Assembly (NCBI RefSeq): GCF_022179385.1 | Contig: NZ_BPQS01000010.1 | Location: 106,344-170,343, forward strand | Reading direction: 5' to 3' | Length of the DNA: 64,000 nucleotides | Source of the DNA: Methylobacterium longum | Lineage (GTDB): Bacteria > Pseudomonadota > Alphaproteobacteria > Rhizobiales > Beijerinckiaceae | Part shown: in pieces, positions 1-7,800 of the stretch | Layout of the letters: each line of letters begins with the position of its first letter | Position numbering within the stretch: position 1 is the stretch's first letter | Translations under genes and position numbers: made by a program | The notes under the pieces: model-generated | Databases searched by the model: none | Seen by the model: the letters and a program-made list of their open reading frames with translations, nothing else | What the model was told of the DNA's origin: nothing

Positions 1-897
1 GTGAGCATCCCGTTCACCCCCGTGACCGGCCCGCGCTTCCTGATCGCCCCGGGCGCCGATCCGGACGAGGCGACCGCGGGGCTCGTCGCGGGATTGCGGG
101 CGCTGCGGGGCGAGACCAAGGCCTCCTCGATCCACGTCACCTTCATGCGCGAAGCCGAGTGGGACCGGGCCGGCGAGGCGGGTTTCCTGCAGCGCACCGA
201 CCAGCAGTTCCACTGGGAGAACGACGGCTACGCGACCTTCGACGACTTCCTCGCCGCGCTCGCCTCGCGCAAGCGCAAGACCATCCGCAAGGAGCGCCGC
301 GACGCCCTCGCCCCCGGGATCACGGTGGAGCACCTGACCGGCGCGGACATCACCGAGGCCCACTGGGACGCGTTCTACGCCTTCTACATGGACACCGGCT
401 CCCGGAAGTGGGGGCGCCCCTATCTCAACCGCCGGTTCTTCTCGCTCCTGTCCGAGCGCATGGCCGAGCGGGTGCTCCTCGTGATGGCCCAGCGCGAGGG
501 CGCCTACATCGCCGGCGCCATCAACCTGATCGGCGACGCGGCGCTCTACGGGCGTAACTGGGGCTGCATCGAGGACCAACCGTTCCTGCATTTCGAGGTC
601 TGCTACTATCAAGCGATCGATTTCGCGATCGCCCGGGGCCTCAAGCGGGTCGAGGCCGGCGCCCAGGGGGAGCACAAGCTCGCCCGTGGCTACCGGCCGG
701 TCCTGATGCACTCGGCCCACGACATCGCCGACCCCGCCCTGCGCCGGGCGGTGGCCGATTATTTGCAGCGGGAGCGCGCCCACGTCGCCGAGGCCGTGGA
801 TGTCCTCGATGCGCTCACGCCGTTCCGGCGTACCAATGAGGGCGACGCCGCCGACGGCGCTGCGCGTTCCACCACATCACCCCCCGAGAGCCCCTGA
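1..897 (+). CDS. FemAB-like peptidoglycan biosynthesis/recognition protein (DUF482/COG3146), 5' partial
   Basis: The open frame begins at the first base of the window, so the N-terminus may be missing; 298 residues are visible, while I recall family members as nearer 370-400. The sequence has the GNAT-like fold pattern of the DUF482 acyltransferases: a basic stretch RKRKTIRKERRDAL (about residues 91-104), then FYAFYMDTGSRKWGRPYL, and a conserved C-terminal half with EGAYIAGAINL, LYGRNWGC and FEVCYYQAIDFA. The EAGAQGEHKLARGY motif near residue 218 is the family's strongest signature. The family is predicted to aminoacylate or recognise peptidoglycan-like substrates, but the exact reaction is not established. 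The stop lies 3 bases before the next gene's ATG, so the two are probably cotranscribed. Confidence 0.8.
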   Translation: MSIPFTPVTGPRFLIAPGADPDEATAGLVAGLRALRGETKASSIHVTFMREAEWDRAGEAGFLQRTDQQFHWENDGYATFDDFLAALASRKRKTIRKERRDALAPGITVEHLTGADITEAHWDAFYAFYMDTGSRKWGRPYLNRRFFSLLSERMAERVLLVMAQREGAYIAGAINLIGDAALYGRNWGCIEDQPFLHFEVCYYQAIDFAIARGLKRVEAGAQGEHKLARGYRPVLMHSAHDIADPALRRAVADYLQRERAHVAEAVDVLDALTPFRRTNEGDAADGAARSTTSPPESP

Positions 898-900
898 GAC

Positions 901-2061
901 ATGAGCCCGATCGACCACATCAAGGCCTACGCCGACGAGCTGACGGCGCTGCGCCGCGACCTGCACGCGCATCCCGAACTCGGCTTCGAGGAGGTGCGGA
1001 CCGCGGGTATCGTGGCCGACCTTCTGGAGACCTTCGGCTGCGAGGTGCATCGCGGGATCGGCGGCACCGGCGTCGTCGGTCTGCTCAAGGGCCGCACCGA
1101 TAACGGGAAGCGCATCGGTCTGCGCGCCGACATGGACGCCCTGCCGATCGAGGAGGAGACCAACCTCCCCTACCGCTCGACCTACGCCGGCAAGATGCAC
1201 GCCTGCGGCCATGACGGGCACACCACGATGCTCCTCGGCGCCGCCCGCTACCTCGCCGAGACCCGCGATTTCGACGGCACGGCGGTGTTCGTGTTCCAGC
1301 CCGCCGAGGAAGGCCGCGGCGGCGCCCGGGCCATGCTGAAGGACGGGCTCTTCGAGCGCTTCCCCTGCGACGAGATCTACGGCCTGCACAACCAGCCGGG
1401 CGGCGGCCACGGCATGATCAAGCTGCGGCCCGGCCCGATCATGGCGGCGGCCGACTTCTTCGACATCCACATCCGCGGCCGGGGCATCCACGCCGCCCAG
1501 CCGCACCGCGGCGTCGACCCGATCATCGTCGCCACCGGACTCGCGCAGGCGCTCCAGTCGATCGTCTCGCGCAACGCCGATCCGCTGAAATCGATCGTGC
1601 TGTCGATCACCCGGATCGAGGCGGGCTCCGCCTACAACGTCATTCCCGAGACGGCGCACCTCGCCGGCACGATCCGTACCTTCGACAAGGAGATTCGGGC
1701 ACTCGCCGGCACCCGCATGCGCGAGCTGGCGGCGGGCTTCGGCGCGGCATACGGCGCGGAGGTCACGGTCGACCTGCAGGACGTGTTCTCGGTCCTGGAG
1801 AACGCCCCCGAGCAGGCCGCGGCCGCGACGGCGATCGCCACCGAGTTGGTCGGGGCCGACAAGGTGGAGGCGAACGTGGTCCCGAAGATGGGCAGCGAGG
1901 ATTTCGCCGACATGACCATGGCGGTGCCCGGCGCCTATGTCTGGCTCGGCGCCAATCCCGGTCCCGGCCTGCACAATGCCGGCTACAACTTCGACGACTC
2001 GATCATCCCGATTGGCAGCGCGTTCCTCGCCCGGATGGTGGAGCGCCGCACCGCCGCCTGA
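901..2061 (+). CDS. M20D family amidohydrolase / aminoacylase
   Basis: A 386-residue cytoplasmic metallopeptidase of the M20D group (hippurate hydrolase, IAA-amino acid hydrolase and N-acyl amino acid amidohydrolase relatives). Visible metal-site motifs are DLHAHPELGFEE (residues 20-31), RADMDALPIEEE, MHACGHDGHT (near 99-108, with the metal-binding Cys/His), EEGRGGA (near 135) and LHNQPG (near 162). The central lid domain GRGIHAAQPHRGVDPI is also typical. Length is normal for the family. It starts at ATG three bases after the upstream acyltransferase, suggesting an operon. The natural substrate cannot be told from sequence. Confidence 0.9.
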   Translation: MSPIDHIKAYADELTALRRDLHAHPELGFEEVRTAGIVADLLETFGCEVHRGIGGTGVVGLLKGRTDNGKRIGLRADMDALPIEEETNLPYRSTYAGKMHACGHDGHTTMLLGAARYLAETRDFDGTAVFVFQPAEEGRGGARAMLKDGLFERFPCDEIYGLHNQPGGGHGMIKLRPGPIMAAADFFDIHIRGRGIHAAQPHRGVDPIIVATGLAQALQSIVSRNADPLKSIVLSITRIEAGSAYNVIPETAHLAGTIRTFDKEIRALAGTRMRELAAGFGAAYGAEVTVDLQDVFSVLENAPEQAAAATAIATELVGADKVEANVVPKMGSEDFADMTMAVPGAYVWLGANPGPGLHNAGYNFDDSIIPIGSAFLARMVERRTAA

Positions 2062-2075
2062 TCGGCCTGTGCGGG

Positions 2076-2103
2076 GCCGCCGCGGCGCCTAGCCCGCGGC
2101 GGC
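2076..2103. terminator. Hairpin between convergent genes
   Basis: A 10-bp perfect stem (GCCGCCGCGG with its complement) and an 8-base loop lie between the stop of the M20 gene and the end of the TetR gene, overlapping the TetR stop. No U-tract follows, so a role as bidirectional terminator is only a suggestion. Confidence 0.35.
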
Positions 2104-2640
2104 GACCCGAATCCTCAGGGCCGTCATCGCCCGGGAGAAGACGGCGGGTTCGTCGAGGGCCCGGGCCAGGACGATGGCTCCCTGGATCTGCGCCACGACC
2201 TCCTCGGCAAGGGCGAGGCTCGCCGCCGGCTCCCGGCCGGACCGCGTCAGGGCGCCCGCCAAGGCTGCGATCCAGCGGGCGAAGTAGCACCGCACCGCCC
2301 CGGCGAATCGGTCGCGCTCCGAGCCGAGCGCCACGACCCCGACTAGGCAGACCCGCTGCCCGGAGCGGAAATACGTCTCGACGGCGTCGAACATCGCCGA
2401 GACGGCCGCGGCGGGGCGCTCCGCCGCGCGCAGCGGCGCGTACAGGTTGGCCTCGAACCACCCGTCGATCTCGGCCAGCACGCAGGCGGCCATCTCGGCC
2501 TTTCCCTCGGGGAAGAGGTTGTAGAGGCTGCCCTTCCCGAGGCCCGTCGCCCGGCTGATCAGCGACAGGCTCGCGCCCTCGTAGCCGTGCTCGCGAAACA
2601 CCTCCGCGAGCCCGGGAAGCAGCTCCGCCCGGCCACGCAC
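2089..2640 (-). CDS. TetR/AcrR family transcriptional regulator
   Basis: A 183-residue regulator, with GTG chosen as start because it leaves an intact N-terminal helix (VRGRAELLPGLAEVFREHG) and sits 5 bases after the stop of the upstream gene. The DNA-binding helix-turn-helix is clear: ASLSLISRATGLGKGSLYNLF (about residues 24-44). The C-terminal part, with LVGVVALGSERDRFAGAV, resembles the LmrA/YxaF-type ligand domain. It is the second gene of a pair with the DUF1348 gene, behind a perfect 20-bp palindrome at 3132-3151 that is the obvious candidate operator, so autorepression is likely. The inducer is unknown. No strong Shine-Dalgarno is visible, suggesting translational coupling. Confidence 0.85.
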   Translation of the reverse strand: MRGRAELLPGLAEVFREHGYEGASLSLISRATGLGKGSLYNLFPEGKAEMAACVLAEIDGWFEANLYAPLRAAERPAAAVSAMFDAVETYFRSGQRVCLVGVVALGSERDRFAGAVRCYFARWIAALAGALTRSGREPAASLALAEEVVAQIQGAIVLARALDEPAVFSRAMTALRIRVAAAG

Positions 2641-2645
2641 GGCCG

Positions 2646-3113
2646 TCAGAGGCCGAGGTCGCTGAGCCCCGGATGGTCGTCGGGGCGCCGGCCCAGCGGC
2701 CAGTGGAACTTCCGCTCGGATTCCGTGATCGGCAGATCGTTGATGCTGGCGATCCGCCGCCGCATCAGGCCGCGCGCGTCGAACTCCCAGTTCTCGTTGC
2801 CGTATGCGCGGTACCACCGTCCGTCCGCGTCGTGCCACTCGTAGGCGAAGCGTACGGCGATGCGATCGCCGCCGAAGGTCCAGAGTTCCTTGATCAGCCG
2901 GTAATCGAGTTCCCGCGCCCACTTGCGCTCGAGGAAGGCCACGATGGCCGCGCGTCCCGTGAAGAATTCGCTCCGGTTCCGCCAGACGCTGTCCGGCGTG
3001 TAGGCGAGCGAGACCCGCTCGGGATCGCGCCCGTTCCAGGCATCCTCGGCCATGCGGGCCTTCTGGGCGGCGGTCTCGGCGGTGAAGGGCGGGAGCGGCG
3101 GGCGGTCCGTCAT
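2646..3113 (-). CDS. Nuclear transport factor 2 family protein (DUF1348)
   Basis: A 155-residue single-domain protein of the SnoaL/NTF2-like cone fold, DUF1348 subgroup. Recognisable features are [23 protein letters not shown] near residues 23-45, [28 protein letters not shown], and the strongly conserved [18 protein letters not shown] stretch near 102-119. The start ATG at 3113 was preferred over upstream in-frame codons because the homologous region begins just after it and because the 20-bp operator palindrome would otherwise fall inside the coding sequence. The biochemical role is unknown; NTF2-fold proteins bind small hydrophobic ligands or act as isomerases and hydrolases. The tight link to a TetR regulator suggests induction by a small molecule. 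Confidence 0.85.
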   Translation of the reverse strand: MTDRPPLPPFTAETAAQKARMAEDAWNGRDPERVSLAYTPDSVWRNRSEFFTGRAAIVAFLERKWARELDYRLIKELWTFGGDRIAVRFAYEWHDADGRWYRAYGNENWEFDARGLMRRRIASINDLPITESERKFHWPLGRRPDDHPGLSDLGL

Positions 3114-3131
3114 GGGAAGGTTGCTCCAGGG

Positions 3132-3151
3132 TTTGTACCGATCGGTACAAA
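3132..3151. promoter_or_regulatory. Palindromic TetR-type operator
   Basis: TTTGTACCGATCGGTACAAA is a perfect 20-bp palindrome located 19 bases upstream of the DUF1348 start codon. TetR-family operators are commonly palindromes of 15-20 bp, and a TetR gene is the second gene of the operon, so autoregulation is the simplest reading. Binding itself is inferred. Confidence 0.8.
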
Positions 3152-3682
3152 GATGGTCACGGCTGTGCCCGACCGTCAACCGGCGGCGCTCGCCGCGGCA
3201 GGCCCCCATCGCTTCGGAGCGGCCCCCTTGCCGGCCCCCCGGCGCTTCCGGGGGCTCGTTCTGCCGGATAGGCCGCTGCCGGCGTCACCGACCGCCCTAT
3301 CGGTCCGCGGTCGCTCAGGGGAGACCGGACCCGAGGGGCACGCCGCGGCCGGCAACCCGGAGCCGCCGACGGAGCAGTGTCTCGATCCGTCGGCGAACAG
3401 GGATCCCGGGCGCCGCTGCGCCGCCCCGGGATGATGAGCGTGGGGTCTGCGCGTCGACGCGACGCCCTGGCTCAGGAGTGAACAAACTTTCTCGGAGCGA
3501 TTGCCCCACCCTGCGCGTCGGCGAGGATAGCGCCGCTCTCGACAGCGCGCCGCCATCGGTCGAAGGCGGCGCCGGATCGGACAAACGGCACGCGGCGTAA
3601 CGGCGAACCGTGTCGACAGGCCGTCCGATCGGTGCGAACCTCGGGGCCTTGCCGCGAGCCAACGCGCCGAGACGGAGGGGGC
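3152..3682. other. Intergenic stretch, no gene recognised
   Basis: About 530 bases between the TetR operator and the small ORF at 3683. Open frames here are arginine/proline-rich translations typical of non-coding high-GC DNA. I see no RNA gene or repeat. Confidence 0.5.
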
Positions 3683-3790
3683 ATGTCACCGGAAATTCGG
3701 GAGTCGCGGGCTGCCCTCATCCTGCTGGCCGCGTCCGTCGGCGCGGTGTTGATCTTCGGGGCCTTCACGCTGCTGACGCAGATGGGGTGA
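3683..3790 (+). CDS. Small single-pass membrane protein (35 aa), hypothetical
   Basis: A 35-residue ORF with a good Shine-Dalgarno (ACGGAGGGGGC just before ATG). After a short charged N-terminus (MSPEIRESR) it has one hydrophobic segment, about residues 10-32, ending TLLTQMG. Composition and signal spacing look like a real small inner membrane protein. No function can be assigned. It stands alone between the DUF1348/TetR unit and modC. Confidence 0.6.
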   Translation: MSPEIRESRAALILLAASVGAVLIFGAFTLLTQMG

Positions 3791-3870
3791 CGGGCAGCCT
3801 CGCGTTGCCGCGCCTCAGGGACCGCGAACGGCTCCGCCGCGAGGCAGGAGCGGGATCGGATCCGCAAGGC

Positions 3871-4989
3871 TCAGATCGTCACTGGTGAGCGCAGGAGGCC
3901 GATCCCCGCCGGATCGAAGGCGGCGCTCTTCACGATCGCGTAGACGGGACGCCCGATCGCGAGGCCGAGTTCGCGGACGGCCGCCGTCGTCAGCCGGGCC
4001 ACGATGCAGGCGCCGCCGCAATCGATCTCCACCGCCATCTCGGATCCTGACGGGATCAGCCGGCTGACCCGTCCGGCCAGGATGTTGCGCGCGCTGAGGC
4101 CTCGCGGCGGCTCGGTGGCCACCAGCACGTCGCGCGCGGGGATGCGGACGCGCAACCGCGTCCCGGGCTGGAGCGAGAGCCCCGGCACGAGCAGCCGCCC
4201 GGCGGGCCCGGTCAGGTCCGTGAGGCCCGTCTCCGCGTCGGTTCCCTCCACGCGCATGTCGAGGAGTGCGCCGGCCTCGGCCTCGTGGACGGGCACGAGG
4301 TCGGCCCGGCGCAGGATCGCCTCCGCGGGGCCGGCGGCGGCCACGCGCCCCGCCTCCAGAACGACGACCGTGGTGGCGAGCCGCGCCACCTCCGAGACGG
4401 CGTGGCTGACATAGACGATCGGGACGCCGGTCTCGTCGCGCAAGCGCTCGATATACGGCAGGATCTCGGCCTTGCGGGCTTCGTCCAGGGCGGCCAGCGG
4501 CTCGTCCATCAGGAGCAGCCGCGGACCTGCCAGGAGCGCCCGCCCGATCGCGACCCGCTGGCGCTCACCGCCCGAGAGGCCGGCGGGCCGCCGGTCTAGG
4601 AGGTGGTGGATGCCGAGCATGTCGGTCACCGAATCGAAGGTCACCCTGTCGAGGGTCGCCGGGTCGCGACCCTGGCGCGCGCGGGCCCGGCCGTAGCCGA
4701 GGTTTCCCCGCACGCTGAGATGCGGGAACAGCCGTGCATCCTGGAACACCACGCCGATCCGCCGCCGATGGGGCGGCAGGAAGGTCCCACCTGCGGTGTC
4801 GACCAGAACGGTCCCGCCCACGACGATCCGGCCCCGGTCGGGCCGGGTGAGGCCGGCGATCAGGTCGATCAGCGTCGTCTTGCCCGAGCCCGAGCGTCCG
4901 AACAGCGTCGTCAGACCCGCCCCGGCCGCGAAGGCGGCCTCGAGCGCGAAGGCCCCGCGCCGGAGCCGCACGTCGACCTGGATGCTCAC
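3871..4989 (-). CDS. modC: Molybdate ABC transporter ATP-binding protein ModC
   Basis: A 372-residue ATPase that powers molybdate (or tungstate) import through ModB. Walker A GRSGSGKT is at residues 31-38, the Q-loop sits in GVVFQDARLFPHLSV, the ABC signature LSGGERQRVAIGRAL is near 138, Walker B LLLMDEPLAALD is near 158, and the H-loop is in YVSHAVSE. The C-terminal third, from about residue 285, is the Mop/TOBE domain (LSARNILAGRVSRL...) that binds oxyanions and is typical of ModC. It starts with GTG. Its partner modB lies upstream on the same strand but is separated by an opposite-strand glutathione transferase gene, so modC probably has its own promoter in the 62-bp gap before that gene. 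Confidence 0.92.
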   Translation of the reverse strand: MSIQVDVRLRRGAFALEAAFAAGAGLTTLFGRSGSGKTTLIDLIAGLTRPDRGRIVVGGTVLVDTAGGTFLPPHRRRIGVVFQDARLFPHLSVRGNLGYGRARARQGRDPATLDRVTFDSVTDMLGIHHLLDRRPAGLSGGERQRVAIGRALLAGPRLLLMDEPLAALDEARKAEILPYIERLRDETGVPIVYVSHAVSEVARLATTVVVLEAGRVAAAGPAEAILRRADLVPVHEAEAGALLDMRVEGTDAETGLTDLTGPAGRLLVPGLSLQPGTRLRVRIPARDVLVATEPPRGLSARNILAGRVSRLIPSGSEMAVEIDCGGACIVARLTTAAVRELGLAIGRPVYAIVKSAAFDPAGIGLLRSPVTI

Positions 4990-5051
4990 GCGGCGGCTCT
5001 CGGGTAACAGGGGGCGCGGCGCGATCCGGCGCCGGCCCGGACACCCCCGCG

Positions 5052-5708
5052 ATGATCACGGTCCACCACCTTGAGAACAGCCGATCGCAGCGCGTGCTGT
5101 GGCTGCTCGAGGAACTCGGGCTGCCCTACCGGGTGCAGCGCTACGACCGCGATCCCCGGACGATGCGGGCACCTCCGGAGCTCCTGGCGGTCCACTCGCT
5201 CGGCAAGGCTCCGGTGATCACGGACGGCGGCACGGTGATCGCCGAGACGGGCGCGATCGTCACCCACCTGACCGCGAAGGAAGGCGGCCGGCTGGAGCCC
5301 GCACCGGGCACGGAGGCGCACAGGCGCTACACCTACTGGCTCCACTACGCGGAGGGATCGGCGATGCCGCCGCTGCTGCTCAAGCTGATCTTCTCCCGCC
5401 TGGAGCCCGGCAGCCCCCGGCTGCTGCGTCCCCTGGTCCGCCGGATCGCCGGGCAGGTGCTCCAGGGCTTCGTCGATCCGGACCTGCGCCGGCACGCGGC
5501 TTACTGGGAGACGGAACTCGCCGACCGGCCCTATTTCTGCGGGGCGGACTTCACCGCCGCCGACATCATGATGAGCTTCCCCCTGGAGGCCTTCGCGGCG
5601 CGCGGCACCGGCACCGGTCCGACAGTCGCGGCGTGGCTCGCGCGGGTCCACGCCCGCCCGGCCTACGGGCGGGCCCTGGCGGCGGGCGGCCCCTACGCGT
5701 ACGCGTGA
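5052..5708 (+). CDS. Glutathione S-transferase family protein
   Basis: A 218-residue two-domain GST. The N-terminal thioredoxin-like domain (residues 1-78) has the start MITVHHLENSRSQRVLWLLEE, where the SRSQR segment is the glutathione activation site, the cis-Pro region LGKAPVITDGG and the ETGAIVTHL helix. The helical C-terminal domain includes RPYFCGADFTAADIMMSFPLEA, the GST N-capping motif. It resembles bacterial beta-like or GstB-type detoxifying enzymes; the substrate is unknown. It is transcribed divergently from modC and lies between modC and modB, an unusual interruption of the molybdate operon. Confidence 0.9.
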   Translation: MITVHHLENSRSQRVLWLLEELGLPYRVQRYDRDPRTMRAPPELLAVHSLGKAPVITDGGTVIAETGAIVTHLTAKEGGRLEPAPGTEAHRRYTYWLHYAEGSAMPPLLLKLIFSRLEPGSPRLLRPLVRRIAGQVLQGFVDPDLRRHAAYWETELADRPYFCGADFTAADIMMSFPLEAFAARGTGTGPTVAAWLARVHARPAYGRALAAGGPYAYA

Positions 5709-5774
5709 GCGGCTGCCGGCGCGCGGGACGCGGCGCGTCCCCGGTCGATGGTCCGGCCGCGGTCGAGACGCCAC

Positions 5775-6467
5775 TCAGCCCGCTCCCAGCCGTCGCCCGG
5801 CCCGCGCCGCCAGGAATTCCGAGATCAGCAGCGCCGTCACCGACACGGCGATCGACACCAGGGTAAGGCGCAAGGCGGGCCCCTCGCCGCCGGGAACCTG
5901 GGTCAGCGTGTAGATCGCCGAGGGCAGCGTCTGGGTCTCGCCCGGGATGTTCGACACGAAGGTGATGGTCGCGCCGAACTCGCCCATTGCCTTGGCGAAG
6001 GCCAGCACGGCTCCCGCGATGCAGCCGGGCAGGCTCAGCGGCAGCGTGACCGTGACGAACACCGCCAGCGGTCCCGCGCCCAGGGTCGCGGCAGCCTGCT
6101 CCAGCCGGCGGTCGACCGCCTCGATCGACAGGCGCATCGCCCGCACCATCAGGGGGAAGCCCATGACCGCGCAGGCGAGCGCCGCGCCGGTCCACCGGAA
6201 CGAGAACACGATCCCGATCTCCGCGAGGGCGGCCCCGAGCGTGCCGCGGCGGCCGAGGACCAGCAGCAGCAGGTAGCCGGTCACCACCGGGGGCAGGATC
6301 AGGGGCAGGTGGACCAGCCCGTCGAGCAGGGCGCGGCCGGGAAACCGGCGCCGGGCCAGCAGCCACGCCACGGCGAGGCCCGGGCCGAGGCTCGCGAGCG
6401 TCGCCACCGCGGCCACCCGCAGGCTCAGGGCGACGGCGGTCCATTCCTCCGGGGTCAGGCCGGGCAC
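5775..6467 (-). CDS. modB: Molybdate ABC transporter permease ModB
   Basis: A 230-residue inner membrane permease. GTG at 6467 was chosen because homology begins at LTPEEWTAVALSLRVAA immediately afterwards; the upstream in-frame extension is low-complexity and overlaps the modA relic. Five or so membrane segments are visible. The EAA loop motif AAATLGAGPLAVFVTVTLPLS followed by GCIAGAVLAFAKAMGEFGATI is diagnostic of ModB, and the C-terminus IYTLTQVPGGEG is also typical. The gene follows the modA relic by 14 bases. With no intact modA here, transport would need a substrate-binding protein encoded elsewhere. Confidence 0.9.
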   Translation of the reverse strand: MPGLTPEEWTAVALSLRVAAVATLASLGPGLAVAWLLARRRFPGRALLDGLVHLPLILPPVVTGYLLLLVLGRRGTLGAALAEIGIVFSFRWTGAALACAVMGFPLMVRAMRLSIEAVDRRLEQAAATLGAGPLAVFVTVTLPLSLPGCIAGAVLAFAKAMGEFGATITFVSNIPGETQTLPSAIYTLTQVPGGEGPALRLTLVSIAVSVTALLISEFLAARAGRRLGAG

Positions 6468-6481
6468 GACGGGGCGCGCCG

Positions 6482-6880
6482 CTACCGGCCGGGGCCGGGC
6501 TTCCCGACCACCGCGAACCCCTGGCGCGCGAAGGATGCGCCGGTGCCGGGGCTGCACAGGTGAGGCGGGAGCGCGGCGGCGTTCGGGTTGCCCGGATCCA
6601 TCATCCGCGCCGCCGGATCCGCGATCGGCGGGCGGCTGTCGGCCGTGAATGTGGCGAGCCCGCGCCGTGTCGGGTGGGCGGTGTCGATCTGCTGGGCCGA
6701 CCCGTCGGGGCCCGCGTCGGTGATCCGCACCGTCTCGCCCGTCCCCCAGGTCCGGGCGGCCGAGGCTCGGTCCAGGGCATTCTTCAGGCCGACCGCGGCG
6801 ACGCGCACCGATCCGCCAGCGGGGGGCAGCGCCGGCGTCCCGGAGGCGCCCGCGATCCAGGTCCGTCGTGTCGGGCGCAT
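6482..6880 (-). pseudogene. modA: Decayed modA, molybdate-binding protein relic
   Basis: The frame keeps two recognisable ends of a ModA periplasmic binding protein but not its middle. Near the N-terminus VRVAAVGLKNALDRASAA and GETVRI match the usual ModA opening (a V-F-A-A-A-S-L-K-N-A-L type motif and GKTV). Near the C-terminus TFTADSRPPIADPAARM and ASFARQGFAVVGK match the usual GTF-ADSHPPI-YP and F-x-x-QGF-V-L ending. Intact ModA is about 250 residues; here only about 130 codons remain, so roughly 120-130 central residues are missing, including most ligand residues. Its position directly upstream of modB on the same strand is the normal modA position. The alignment is from memory of the family. 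Confidence 0.7.
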
Positions 6881-6994
6881 GGAGGGTCGATCCCTGTCGC
6901 GACCCGCTACGTCCAACCGGGCACGGCGGGAATCATAGGGTCCCCCTCAGCATCGGCCAAGTGGCGGGGATCCGGGGCGCGCCGCCCTCCGGCT

Positions 6995-7219
6995 TCAGCC
7001 GCCCTGTCCCTCGCGGCGTTCCTTCGGCGCGGCCTCGGCGCGGTGCAGACGACTCAGGAGAACGAGCAAATGGCCCGGCAGCGGTCCCTCAGGGGCCGGG
7101 CCGCCGAACAGCCGGTCGCGGGGCCGCACCGGCGCGGAAGCATCGTTGACCACCACGGGCCCCCGGGGGCCGGAACGCCTGGACTTGGTCACGCTGTACG
7201 CACCTTGCTTAATCGCCAT
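6995..7219 (-). CDS. Hypothetical protein (74 aa)
   Basis: A 74-residue ORF with a basic start (MAIKQGAYSVTKSRRSGPRG), a VVVNDASAPVRPRD segment and a short hydrophobic stretch HLLVLLSRL. No domain is recognised and no clear Shine-Dalgarno is visible. It could be a real small basic protein or chance coding potential. Confidence 0.35.
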   Translation of the reverse strand: MAIKQGAYSVTKSRRSGPRGPVVVNDASAPVRPRDRLFGGPAPEGPLPGHLLVLLSRLHRAEAAPKERREGQGG

Positions 7220-7368
7220 ACACGCCGAAAGCCGGCAAAAACGCCGCTCCGCCGGGCGAGTTCCGTGCCGACCCGCATCTCGTGATTAACGCGTGGACAC
7301 CCTGCCGCATTCCTGTGCGGCGCCCGCTGCGAATCGCGATCGCCCCGAAACCGGCAACGCCGGCCGCG

Positions 7369-7512
7369 TCACCACGTTCGGATGTCGCGCGGCTCTGTCG
7401 CATCCGCGTCCGGCAGACCGGTCATGTCCGCGGCCACGAGCATCGCCCACAGCGCCGCCGCGCCCGCCGTCAGGAGCGCGACGATGACGCTGAAGAGGAG
7501 GGGCGAATTCAT
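7369..7512 (-). CDS. Small membrane protein (47 aa), hypothetical
   Basis: Begins MNSPLLFSVIVALLTAGAAA and has one hydrophobic helix from about residue 4 to 28, then a polar tail with DADATEPRD. The layout suggests a single-pass inner membrane peptide with a soluble C-terminus. No family is recognised, and the ribosome binding site is weak. Confidence 0.5.
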   Translation of the reverse strand: MNSPLLFSVIVALLTAGAAALWAMLVAADMTGLPDADATEPRDIRTW

Positions 7513-7800
7513 GGAGCGCTGTGATCTGTCAAAACTGGCGCGCCGGATTCCGAAGATCGGCGCGCCGGAGTTGAGGGTCTGGCCTTGGGTAAGCCGAGAC
7601 TGTTTAAGCACACGCGATCCGGATGGACACTCTTTAAAAAACCGTCCGGAGACAAGTATTGCCCGATGTGTCCGGCCGGCAACAAGCTGCCGGTCCCGCC
7701 CGGCCGCGTCCCGGACGGTCTCCGGGGTCGCGTTCCGTCCGGCGGAATTTTTCGCAGCCTCCCCCTGTGATGATGCCCCTCCCGGCGTTACAGCCCGACC

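Noticed and set aside
7585..7770. 61-codon TTG-started frame upstream of prmA with a CPMC motif (WTLFKKPSGDKYCPMC)
   Set aside because: No ribosome binding site, a Pro/Arg-rich end typical of chance frames and no recognised family; the Cys pair alone is not enough.
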